A stretch of 12,052 nt of DNA from Actinomycetota bacterium (GTDB lineage Bacteria > Actinomycetota > Acidimicrobiia > IMCC26256), in assembly GCA_009702955.1 (NCBI GenBank), contig WLHA01000013.1, positions 1-12,052 of the forward strand, written 5' to 3'. The first letter of the stretch is position 1. Each line of letters begins with the position of its first letter. Shown in pieces: positions 1-6,063 of the stretch. Below the pieces are notes generated by a model. That model did not search any database, had not been told where the DNA came from, and saw only the letters and a list, made by a program, of their open reading frames with translations. The translations under genes and the position numbers were made by a program.

Positions 1-551
1 GCATAGCCCTGTGCATTTAGAAGAAGCTGGAAAAGGTTTAGTGACGCAGTCGGGTTAGAAGGGTCATATCCGGAGTACTCGACGACGACTGGGTACGGCC
101 CATCCTCGGCCTTACCGGGAAGCGCAACATTTACGCTGAGTTTTGTTCCGTCCCGTGTGGTTAGGTAGCCATACCCGGGAGCCGGGAGATCTTGTTTGGA
201 GTAGAGCGAGGTTGGGGGCTTATCGCGGTTGCTCGTAACGGTAAGAGATTTTGAGGGCTTTAACCCGGTAACTGATACGCGGTATCCGTCGCCTGGTTTG
301 ACATCTCGGAACACGAACCCACCGAGCGAGTCGACCTTGCCCTTGCCGACGGTTCGGTTGTCCCCGTTCTTAATGGCGACTGCTGCACCGGGTGTCGCCT
401 CAACTACATAGACCTGCTCGACGCTGCCGTGAGCATTGACCTGATTCGGAGTGGTAGCGGCCCGCGCCGTCCCTGCACTAAGTGCGACTCCGCTAAGCGC
501 TACAGCGCTAGCAATTACTGTTGATGTGAAGCGACGGCCGAGATGGTTCAC
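1..551 (-). CDS. Secreted CocE/NonD-type (peptidase S15-like) hydrolase, N-terminal part, truncated by window edge
   Basis: The minus-strand frame stays open from the left edge to a GTG at 549-551, giving 183 codons. The start is supported by GGGAGA 6 nt upstream on that strand. Residues 1-31 form a signal peptide: a short basic start with an RR pair, a hydrophobic stretch rich in Ala, Val and Leu, and a likely cut after TARA. Residues about 42-115 look like a small beta-rich accessory domain (GGFVFRDVKPGDGYRVSV resembles carboxypeptidase-regulatory or Ig-like folds). From about residue 125, GYLTTRDGTKLSVNVALPG followed by PYPVVVEYSGYDP is the usual opening of the X-Pro dipeptidyl-peptidase/CocE alpha/beta-hydrolase family. 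The Ser-Asp-His residues would lie beyond the edge, so the substrate is unknown (family members cleave acyl esters, amides or X-Pro peptides). It is divergent from ask. Family assignment is fairly secure; function is inferred. Confidence 0.8.
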   Translation of the reverse strand, partial: MNHLGRRFTSTVIASAVALSGVALSAGTARAATTPNQVNAHGSVEQVYVVEATPGAAVAIKNGDNRTVGKGKVDSLGGFVFRDVKPGDGYRVSVTGLKPSKSLTVTSNRDKPPTSLYSKQDLPAPGYGYLTTRDGTKLSVNVALPGKAEDGPYPVVVEYSGYDPSNPTASLNLFQLLLNAQGY

Positions 552-721
552 GAAGTCTCCCAAATTAGATTTGTGGCTAAGTCCCAGCGGTTCCCCCCGC
601 AGGCTGTGGTTCCGCATAGTTCCACACTTAGGGGCATCGCGTCCTGTCAGACAGAGTTTTTAGGGCTCAGATTTCTTTATCAAGTTCGGACTGAGACACC
701 GACGCTGGTACCGTCAGGCGT
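552..721. other. Divergent intergenic region between the secreted hydrolase and ask
   Basis: These 170 bp must carry promoters for both flanking genes. Visible elements are an 11-bp perfect palindrome CTGTCAGACAG at 644-654 followed by a short T run, a looser TGTGG-N12-CCACA inverted repeat at 605-626, and the TACCGT box close to the ask start. No lysine riboswitch or other known leader RNA is recognisable. The short ORFs here have no family features. Confidence 0.5.
709..714 (+). promoter_or_regulatory. Putative -10 box of ask (leaderless arrangement)
   Basis: TACCGT fits the actinobacterial TANNNT -10 pattern and ends 7 nt before the GTG start of ask. That would put the transcription start at or next to the start codon. 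No good Shine-Dalgarno precedes the GTG, which agrees with a leaderless mRNA. A weak -35 (TTCGGA, 685-690) lies 18 bp upstream. The motif carries little information by itself. Confidence 0.4.
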
Positions 722-1939
722 GTGGGACTAGTAGTGCAGAAATTTGGTGGAACCTCGGTGGCCGACCCTGATCGCATTAGGGCTGTCGCCGATCACGTCG
801 TGGCTACCCATAATTCGGGGAACGAAGTCTGTGTAGTGGTCTCCGCAATGGGGAAGGCAACGGACGAACTGGTCCGCCTCGCCCATGATGTATCGAAGAA
901 TCCGGCTGGCCGTGAGCTCGACATGCTCCTAACCGCCGGCGAGCGAATCTCCATGTCGCTGCTCTGCATGGCGATCATCGATCGCGGAGTGCACGCAGTC
1001 TCGTTCACAGGGTCGCAGGCAGGGATTGTCACGGACACGGTCCATGGCAAGGCGAAGATTCTTGAGGTTAAGGGAGATCGCATTCGCGAGGTACTTGCAG
1101 ATGGTGGTATCGCCGTGGTCGCCGGATTCCAGGGAATCTCGACATCGCGAGATATCACAACTCTTGGGAGAGGTGGATCCGATACAACAGCGGTTGCCCT
1201 TGCTGCTGCGTTGGAGGCCGAGACCTGTGAGATCTACACCGACGTACCCGGAATCTTCACAGCGGACCCTCGCATTGTTCCGAACGCAACGAAATTGGAG
1301 AGAGTCTCTTACGACGAAATGCTGGAGATGGCCGCAACAGGAGGGCGAGTACTCGCTCTGCGATCGGTCGAGTTTGCAAGGAATTACGGCGTGCGCGTGC
1401 ACGTTCGCTCGAGCTTCACATGGGAGCACGGGACCTGGGTTGCTGAGGAGGACCCTTCAATGGAGCAAGCAATAATTAGTGGAATCACACACGAAGCCTC
1501 TGAGGCAAAGGTAACGATTACTCGGGTTGATGATCGCCCAGGTGTCGCTGCACGACTCTTTCGCGCGCTCGCAGATAGCGAGATCAATGTCGACATGATT
1601 GTTCAGAATGTCTCCACTGAAGGCCACACTGATATCTCGTTCACTGTTCCGGAGTCAGACCTCGCACGCACGATTGAAGTTGCTGAGAAGATTGCCGGAG
1701 AGGTAGGCGCAAGCGGAGTCTCCCAGGACTCTGACATCGCTCGCGTCTCTGTGATCGGTGCCGGTATGCGTTCAAACCCTGGAATTGCAGCGCGGATGTT
1801 CGAGGTGCTCTCCGATGAGGGCGTAAATATTTTGATGATCAGCACTTCATCAATTCGCATTTCGTGCGTTGTGCGTGCTGGCGACGTCGAGAAGGCTGTG
1901 CGGTCGCTTCATACCGCATTCGGCCTAGACGCGGAGTAA
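722..1939 (+). CDS. ask: Aspartate kinase (aspartokinase)
   Basis: This enzyme phosphorylates L-aspartate with ATP, the entry step to lysine/diaminopimelate, threonine and methionine, in the cytoplasm. The 405-residue product has an amino-acid-kinase domain (about 1-230) with KFGGTSV (7-13), SAMG (41-44), GRGGSDTTA (149-157) and YTDVPGIFTADPR (172-184). Two ACT domains follow (about 260-330 and 340-405), with VTITRVDDRPGVAARLFRAL and the NVDMIVQNVS segment where feedback-resistance changes map in Corynebacterium. Length and layout match the Gram-positive alpha-type enzyme inhibited by lysine plus threonine. The GTG at 722 is chosen because the protein then starts directly at the first beta strand (GLVVQKFGG). 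asd follows after 4 nt, so the two are an operon. An internal start could give a beta subunit (separate entry). The assignment is very secure. Confidence 0.97.
   Translation: MGLVVQKFGGTSVADPDRIRAVADHVVATHNSGNEVCVVVSAMGKATDELVRLAHDVSKNPAGRELDMLLTAGERISMSLLCMAIIDRGVHAVSFTGSQAGIVTDTVHGKAKILEVKGDRIREVLADGGIAVVAGFQGISTSRDITTLGRGGSDTTAVALAAALEAETCEIYTDVPGIFTADPRIVPNATKLERVSYDEMLEMAATGGRVLALRSVEFARNYGVRVHVRSSFTWEHGTWVAEEDPSMEQAIISGITHEASEAKVTITRVDDRPGVAARLFRALADSEINVDMIVQNVSTEGHTDISFTVPESDLARTIEVAEKIAGEVGASGVSQDSDIARVSVIGAGMRSNPGIAARMFEVLSDEGVNILMISTSSIRISCVVRAGDVEKAVRSLHTAFGLDAE
1445..1452 (+). promoter_or_regulatory. Strong internal Shine-Dalgarno inside ask
   Basis: GAGGAGGA lies in the reading frame of ask. 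Its GGAGG core ends 8 nt before an in-frame ATG at 1460, at the junction between the kinase and ACT domains. It is the strongest ribosome-binding sequence noticed in the window, although it sits inside a gene. Confidence 0.6.
1460..1939 (+). CDS. Possible aspartokinase beta subunit from an in-frame internal start
   Basis: Starting at Met247 of Ask (MEQAIISGITHEASEAKV), the same frame would give a 159-residue protein of just the two ACT domains. In Corynebacterium glutamicum and Bacillus subtilis the aspartokinase gene makes such a beta subunit from an internal start. It pairs with the alpha subunit and forms the lysine/threonine-binding interface. The start residue and following sequence sit at the same position as the Corynebacterium beta start, and GAGGAGG lies 8 nt upstream. 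The signal is visible in the sequence; expression is inferred. Confidence 0.5.
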   Translation: MEQAIISGITHEASEAKVTITRVDDRPGVAARLFRALADSEINVDMIVQNVSTEGHTDISFTVPESDLARTIEVAEKIAGEVGASGVSQDSDIARVSVIGAGMRSNPGIAARMFEVLSDEGVNILMISTSSIRISCVVRAGDVEKAVRSLHTAFGLDAE

Positions 1940-1943
1940 GGCT

Positions 1944-2981
1944 GTGGGATCACGTGTTGGAATTATTGGTGCTACTGGATTAGTTGGCGAGGAGATGCTT
2001 CGCCTGTTGGCCGAGCGTAATTTTCCGGTCGATGAGTTGCGCGTCTATGCATCCGCACGCTCCGAAGGCAGAGCGCTCCCGTTCGCGGGTGGCGAGGTGC
2101 TCTGCGAAGTGCTGCGCGATGGCTGCTTCGACGGACTTGATCTTGTAATAGTTGATGTTGATGACCCAATTGCGATCGAGTGGGCCCCAGTTGCTGCCGC
2201 AGCTGGTGCGCAGGTGGTTGATAACTCAGCGGCCTTTCGCATGTACGACGATGTTCCGCTTGTAGTGGCAGAGGTAAACCCCGAAGATTTAGATGAGTTG
2301 CCGCGCTCAATTGCCGCGTGCCCAAACTGCACGACCATGGTCTTAGTAACTGCGCTGGCGCCGCTCCACCGCGTTGCGGGCATAGACCGCCTCGTTGTCT
2401 CGACCTATCAATCGGTGAGCGGCGCAGGTCAGTCTGGAATTTATGAGCTCGATGCCCAGTGGGCAGAGCGGGCCGGCGACCTCACTTCATTAAGGCGGGC
2501 AGCTGCGATTGATGGAGTGATAGTCCCCGGAAAGGTCTGGTCGAAGCCGATCGCTGGGAATGTAATCCCGCTCGCTGGTTCAGTACAAGAATCTGGCTAT
2601 ACCTCTGAAGAGTGGAAGCTTGTTTACGAGACTCGCAAGATTCTCCACGACGACTCGATACGTGTCTCTGCTACGTGCGTACGCGTACCCGTCTACGTCG
2701 GGCATGCGATGACCGCCAACGTCTCTTTTCACTCCGCAATGGACCGTGCTCGGGCTGCCGAGATTCTCGCTACCGCTCCAGGGGTATTGCTCGTTGATGG
2801 TGGTGATGGCGCTCCAACTCCATTAGATGGAGCTGGGATTGATCCGGTTCTGGTAGGTCGCTTACGCGATGACCCGAGCCAAGCCAACACGCTCGATCTC
2901 TGGGTTACCGGCGACAACCTGCGCAAGGGCGCAGCCTTGAACGCCGTTCAGATGGCCGAGTTGCTAATCGCTCGTCGATAA
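1944..2981 (+). CDS. asd: Aspartate-semialdehyde dehydrogenase
   Basis: This enzyme reduces 4-phospho-L-aspartate, the product of Ask, to aspartate semialdehyde with NADPH, releasing phosphate. The 345-residue product has the Rossmann motif VGIIGATGLVGEEML at the N-terminus and the nucleophile in CPNCTT (Cys129). Gln156 in STYQSVSGAG and His254 in RVPVYVGHAMT complete the expected active-site set, and the length is usual for the family. The GTG at 1944 is preceded by GGAG at 1933-1936, which overlaps the end of ask with 7-nt spacing. The gene is therefore probably translated from the ask mRNA, possibly by coupling. The slight oddity is CPNC rather than the commoner NPNC around the nucleophile. 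The assignment is secure. Confidence 0.96.
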   Translation: MGSRVGIIGATGLVGEEMLRLLAERNFPVDELRVYASARSEGRALPFAGGEVLCEVLRDGCFDGLDLVIVDVDDPIAIEWAPVAAAAGAQVVDNSAAFRMYDDVPLVVAEVNPEDLDELPRSIAACPNCTTMVLVTALAPLHRVAGIDRLVVSTYQSVSGAGQSGIYELDAQWAERAGDLTSLRRAAAIDGVIVPGKVWSKPIAGNVIPLAGSVQESGYTSEEWKLVYETRKILHDDSIRVSATCVRVPVYVGHAMTANVSFHSAMDRARAAEILATAPGVLLVDGGDGAPTPLDGAGIDPVLVGRLRDDPSQANTLDLWVTGDNLRKGAALNAVQMAELLIARR

Positions 2982-3171
2982 CCAGCCTCTCCGCCCTAAT
3001 CGGCCTATTTAGAGGCGCTTGGCTCGAGAGCCCCACAGGGCTGCGCCCACTGTTAAGAGTCCTTAAAGGGCCGGGCATTTTGAGCCGATACCCCAGTAGG
3101 CGATCCGGAGGGCGAGGTTCTCTCCCATTGGGTTCATTATCGGGCACCGTGCAGAGCAGGCTTAGAGAGCG
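2982..3171 (+). other. Intergenic region with small hairpins after asd and the 5' leader of the next gene
   Basis: Just after asd there are weak inverted repeats: GCCTCT (2984-2989) with AGAGGC (3011-3016), and AGCCC-CACA-GGGCT (3029-3042). Neither is followed by a T run, so they are poor intrinsic terminators, though they may mark the end of the ask-asd transcript. The sigma-28-type promoter sits in the second half. Confidence 0.4.
3064..3090 (+). promoter_or_regulatory. Sigma-28 (FliA/SigD/WhiG)-type promoter
   Basis: TAAA at 3064-3067 and GCCGATA at 3084-3090 are separated by 16 bp. The known sigma-28-class consensus is TAAA-N14-16-GCCGATA(A/T). Eleven of eleven specified positions match. 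The box lies about 80 bp upstream of the exported repeat/GH43 protein, on its strand, leaving a 5' UTR of roughly 75 nt. No sigma-28 gene is present in the window, so the cognate factor is inferred. Confidence 0.6.
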
Positions 3172-5418
3172 ATGAGAAGGAAAATGGGTACTCGAGGTCT
3201 AGGCCAAAGGGCTGTGCACGCGCGCCCGCGGGTTTTAGCTCGTATCGGAAAGGTGGCGCCGCTAATCGCACTCTTCGCTGCGAGCCTCTCGATTGTGGCT
3301 TCCCCAGATAACGCGAGCGCTGTTGCGCCTGGTGGATACACAGGCGTAAATCCTTTTCGCGTCATAGATACGCGAGTAAGTGGTCAAGGCCCGTGTCTTG
3401 CTCCAGGGACAATTCGCTCAGTAGTCGTTGCAGGCATCGCTGGCAGCGGGATCCCGTCGGACGCCGCCGGTGTTGCAATGAACGTCACCGCAGTCGGATC
3501 TGCTCTCCCTGGATTCATCTCAGCATGGCCGCGCGGTGGTGGCCGCCCGGCGACTTCATTACTCAATTACGGAGCCAATGATGTGACTCCGAATAACTCC
3601 TTGATGTCGGTAGGTGCTGGAGGCGCGATCGATTTCTTTGCAAACCAAGGCTGCCCGTCCCTCGTTGTGGACGTGGTCGGGTGGTTTGCGAGCGGAACCG
3701 GAACAGTCGGCGGTTTTAATGGCGTGGCGCCTACGCGGCTGCTCGATACTCGTTCCTCTGGTGATGGAAGTTGTGTTACTGCGCCGCGTTCACTGGCTGT
3801 TGCAAATGTCGCCGGGGTACCAGTCAGTGCGAGCTCGGTGGCTTTGAATGTAACCGTAACTAACAGCGATTTGCCTGGGTATGTAACCCTCTGGCCAGCG
3901 GGAGCATCGCGGCCAAATTCGTCAACAGTAAATTTTGTAGCGGGAGAGGTGCGAGCAAACGCGACGGTCGCAAAGGTAGGGGCGCTCGGAGCTATCAGCA
4001 TCTACTCGAGCGGCGGCTGCCCTCACGTGATTGTTGATCTTGTTGGATGGTTCGATGGTGGGGCTTCATTTGGAGTTGGCGGAGTAGCCGCGGTAACGCC
4101 CTATCGGCTTCTCGATACGAGGAGCGCGAGTAACACAGAGGGCTGCCTGCGTGGTTATCGCGCAGTAACGATGGCTGGTGTTCCCGGAAGCGGGGTTCCA
4201 TTTGATGCAACCGCGGTATTGCTCAACATAACGGTTGTCTCGCCAAACGCTTCGGGGTACGTAACTGCATTCCCTGATCTCGCAACTCCACCAACTGCAT
4301 CGAACCTTAATTTTCGCGCGGGTCAGGTTGTGGCAAACGGAGTATGGGTAAAGGTGAACTCCGATAACCACCGCGTAACGCTCTTTGCTAGTGGGGGCTG
4401 CCCGCATGTCATTGTTGACATAGTCGGTGCAGCGGTCTCATCAATGCAGCCAGCGCCTGCGCCTGCAACTGTCACAACTCAAGCAGTAACAGGAGTGAAG
4501 TGGCCTGACGTAAGCGACCCAGCAGTGATGACAGAGGGCGGCAAATACTATGTATTTGGCTCTAATACGAATGTGCGCAATATCCCAGTACGCACCGTCA
4601 CTGACTTAACGCGTACCTACACATCTAACTCTTGGGAGCAGGCAACAAGCGAGGCCATGCCGACTCGCCCATCGTGGGCCCGCCAGAACGAGAAGACTCT
4701 CTGGGCTCCTACTGCAGCGAAGCTCGCTCCAAATTTCTATGTCATGTACTTCGCTGCGAATAGACCCAACGCACCGCAACCTTGGAACCCGCAGTGCATC
4801 GGCCGCGCGTATGCATCGCTTCCACAGGGACCGTACACGCCAGAGACTGCACCCATAACGTGCGGGATCGAGGGAACCGGCGGAGCACTCGACCCAGAGT
4901 ATTTTCACGATCCTGTAACTGATACCTCGTATCTACTTGCGGCGTTTAGCGATACTTCATCCTCGATACATGTAATTCCAGTGGATACTTGGGGTACGCC
5001 AATACAGCAGAGTGATGCCGCTCCGGCGCGCGTTATCGAACTACGCAGAGCGCTTGTTGGAAAGCAGACTCCGCCCGAGCCAGGTTTCATTGAGAATCCG
5101 TCGATGGTCTACGACGCTGCGACCGCGACTTACCTTCTCTCTTATTCATATGGGGATTGGAATGCTGCTAATTACTCAACAGGCGTGGTGAGGTGTGCCT
5201 CGCCGGTAGGTCCTTGCTCGCTTCAGAGCCCAACCCCTTGGTTGGCTAGCGGTAACTCGCGTACCGGAACCGGAGGCCTGTCTTTCTTTGCAGGGCTCGA
5301 TGGTTCGACGCGTGCCGTATACGCATCTTGGCCGCAAGGGCATGAGGCTCAGGGCGGCTACTGGCGCGCGGGCAGCCTTGCAGTTGTTGCGACCGGATCA
5401 GTCCCGACGCTCAGGTAG
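3172..5418 (+). CDS. Exported protein with three RLLDTR-type repeats and a C-terminal GH43-like beta-propeller
   Basis: The 748-residue product begins with basic residues and a hydrophobic segment (about 28-43: VAPLIALFAASLSIVA) ending near ASA, so it is probably exported. Three homologous repeats of about 115 residues follow (55-172, 181-294, 304-421). Each starts RLLDTR-like, carries AxxVxLNVT and PGYVT, and ends GCPHVIVDxVGWF. Each has two cysteines about 82-86 residues apart (75/161, 201/283, 325/410), probably disulfide-bonded. After a Pro/Ala-rich linker (427-435) comes a domain with DPAVMTEGGKYYVFGS, LWAPTAAKL, ALDPEYFHDP and FIENPSMVYD. Asp449, Asp574 and Glu641 are placed like the acidic triad of glycoside hydrolase family 43. 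The ATG at 3172 has weak AGAGAG upstream; Met5 (3184) is an alternative start. Polysaccharide binding or cleavage at the cell surface is inferred. Confidence 0.85.
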   Translation: MRRKMGTRGLGQRAVHARPRVLARIGKVAPLIALFAASLSIVASPDNASAVAPGGYTGVNPFRVIDTRVSGQGPCLAPGTIRSVVVAGIAGSGIPSDAAGVAMNVTAVGSALPGFISAWPRGGGRPATSLLNYGANDVTPNNSLMSVGAGGAIDFFANQGCPSLVVDVVGWFASGTGTVGGFNGVAPTRLLDTRSSGDGSCVTAPRSLAVANVAGVPVSASSVALNVTVTNSDLPGYVTLWPAGASRPNSSTVNFVAGEVRANATVAKVGALGAISIYSSGGCPHVIVDLVGWFDGGASFGVGGVAAVTPYRLLDTRSASNTEGCLRGYRAVTMAGVPGSGVPFDATAVLLNITVVSPNASGYVTAFPDLATPPTASNLNFRAGQVVANGVWVKVNSDNHRVTLFASGGCPHVIVDIVGAAVSSMQPAPAPATVTTQAVTGVKWPDVSDPAVMTEGGKYYVFGSNTNVRNIPVRTVTDLTRTYTSNSWEQATSEAMPTRPSWARQNEKTLWAPTAAKLAPNFYVMYFAANRPNAPQPWNPQCIGRAYASLPQGPYTPETAPITCGIEGTGGALDPEYFHDPVTDTSYLLAAFSDTSSSIHVIPVDTWGTPIQQSDAAPARVIELRRALVGKQTPPEPGFIENPSMVYDAATATYLLSYSYGDWNAANYSTGVVRCASPVGPCSLQSPTPWLASGNSRTGTGGLSFFAGLDGSTRAVYASWPQGHEAQGGYWRAGSLAVVATGSVPTLR
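3334..4434 (+). repeat. Three tandem coding repeats (about 115 codons each)
   Basis: Copies lie at about 3334-3687, 3712-4053 and 4081-4434. They are conserved at protein level (RLLDTR start, GCPHVIVD-VGWF end, one early and one late Cys) but divergent in DNA, so the duplication is old. Similar repeats occur in secreted proteins of many actinobacteria; their fold is not known to me. Confidence 0.8.
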
Positions 5419-5450
5419 ACCAGCTCGCATTTGGCCTTGAGTGCTGTAAC

Positions 5451-5479
5451 GCGAAAACGGCGCCCCTAGAGGCGCCGTT
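5451..5479 (-). terminator. Intrinsic terminator of tRNA-Pro
   Basis: A perfect 9-bp stem, AACGGCGCC with GGCGCCGTT around a 6-nt loop, occupies 5456-5479. Read on the minus strand it is followed by TTTT, 6 nt past the encoded CCA of the tRNA. On the plus strand there is no T run after the stem, so it serves the tRNA mainly. It also lies 37 nt beyond the stop of the GH43-like gene. Confidence 0.8.
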
Positions 5480-5484
5480 CACGA

Positions 5485-5561
5485 TGGTCGGGATGCCGGG
5501 ATTTGAACCCGGGGCCTCAGCGTCCCGAACGCTGCGCGCTGCCAAACTGCGCTACATCCCG
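5485..5561 (-). tRNA. tRNA-Pro (anticodon CGG)
   Basis: Read on the minus strand, the 77 nt fold as a full cloverleaf. The acceptor is CGGGATG/CATCCCG, the D arm is GCGC-AGTTTGGCA-GCGC, and the anticodon stem CAGCG/CGCTG holds loop TTCGGGA (anticodon CGG, reading CCG codons). The T arm is CCGGG-TTCAAAT-CCCGG, the discriminator is A and CCA is encoded. It lies 28 bp downstream of the response regulator gene, with its own -10 box and terminator. Confidence 0.97.
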
Positions 5562-5572
5562 AAGGGGTGGTG

Positions 5573-5578
5573 ATTGTA
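5573..5578 (-). promoter_or_regulatory. -10 box of tRNA-Pro
   Basis: TACAAT on the minus strand is one base from the ideal TATAAT and ends 11 nt before the mature tRNA 5' end. The -35 region would lie inside the last codons of the response regulator gene and is not well conserved. It supports independent transcription of the tRNA. Confidence 0.5.
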
Positions 5579-5589
5579 TCCGGAGCGGT

Positions 5590-5997
5590 TCAGGCGTCGT
5601 CCGAGGCCGCCGAGACCGCTGCGGTCTCTAACGGCGAGAGGAGCTTCTTTATGGTTCTCCTGAGCAATCCAGCGTCGATCGGCTTGACGAGCATGGCGTC
5701 TGCGTCGGTGCGAGTTGCAAGGAATCGATCCGCCTCGCGGTCCAGCAGCAAGAGAATGGGGGTCTCGGGGATACGCCCGGCACCTGCCTCTAAGCGAAGG
5801 TCTAGGGCAACTGCGATCCCCCCCATATTTGCAATCTGTAGATCAAGGATGACTAGGTCCGGAGAGTTGCTTAAGACAGCCTCTCTGACATCCTGGCCAC
5901 GATCTACCTCGATAACTAACTGCCCTGGTCCTGTGAGGCTGGTTCTAACTTGGTCTCTAACCCAGGAGGCTTCTGCGGCAACAAGAATTTTGGTCAC
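5590..5997 (-). CDS. Single-domain response regulator (receiver domain)
   Basis: The 135-residue product is a lone CheY-like receiver with no DNA-binding domain. The phospho-acceptor is Asp52 in LVILDLQIANMGG, Lys105 is in AMLVKPID, and an acidic residue (Glu9) sits at the N-terminal pocket. The usual Thr/Ser at the end of beta-4 is Leu85 (PILLLLD) and the aromatic of beta-5 is replaced by Met, so the standard Y-T switch is missing. The GTG at 5997 is chosen because MTKILVA begins the first beta strand. There is no good Shine-Dalgarno, but a TAGCGT box lies 7 nt upstream. It sits 66 nt downstream of the second ArsA gene on the same strand. No histidine kinase is in the window. The partner and output are unknown; phosphorylation-dependent protein binding is inferred. 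Confidence 0.88.
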   Translation of the reverse strand: MTKILVAAEASWVRDQVRTSLTGPGQLVIEVDRGQDVREAVLSNSPDLVILDLQIANMGGIAVALDLRLEAGAGRIPETPILLLLDREADRFLATRTDADAMLVKPIDAGLLRRTIKKLLSPLETAAVSAASDDA

Positions 5998-6004
5998 GAG
6001 CGCA

Positions 6005-6010
6005 ACGCTA
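6005..6010 (-). promoter_or_regulatory. Putative -10 box of the response regulator (leaderless arrangement)
   Basis: TAGCGT on the minus strand fits TANNNT and ends 7 nt before the GTG start. It would allow transcription independent of the ArsA genes from a leaderless mRNA. No convincing -35 is visible. Confidence 0.3.
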
Positions 6011-6063
6011 CCGGCATTTTCATGGTGGGGGCAGATTCAGGGATTCCCTAGTGAGGGGAGGGC

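Noticed and set aside
552..721. Lysine riboswitch or attenuator ahead of ask
   Set aside because: No run of lysine or threonine codons and no riboswitch-like helices are visible. The likely -10 box is immediately before the start codon, leaving no leader.
5996..6023. Nine-codon leader frame (ATG at 6023) whose TGA overlaps the response regulator GTG
   Set aside because: No ribosome-binding sequence precedes it and the peptide has no features, so the overlap is likely chance.
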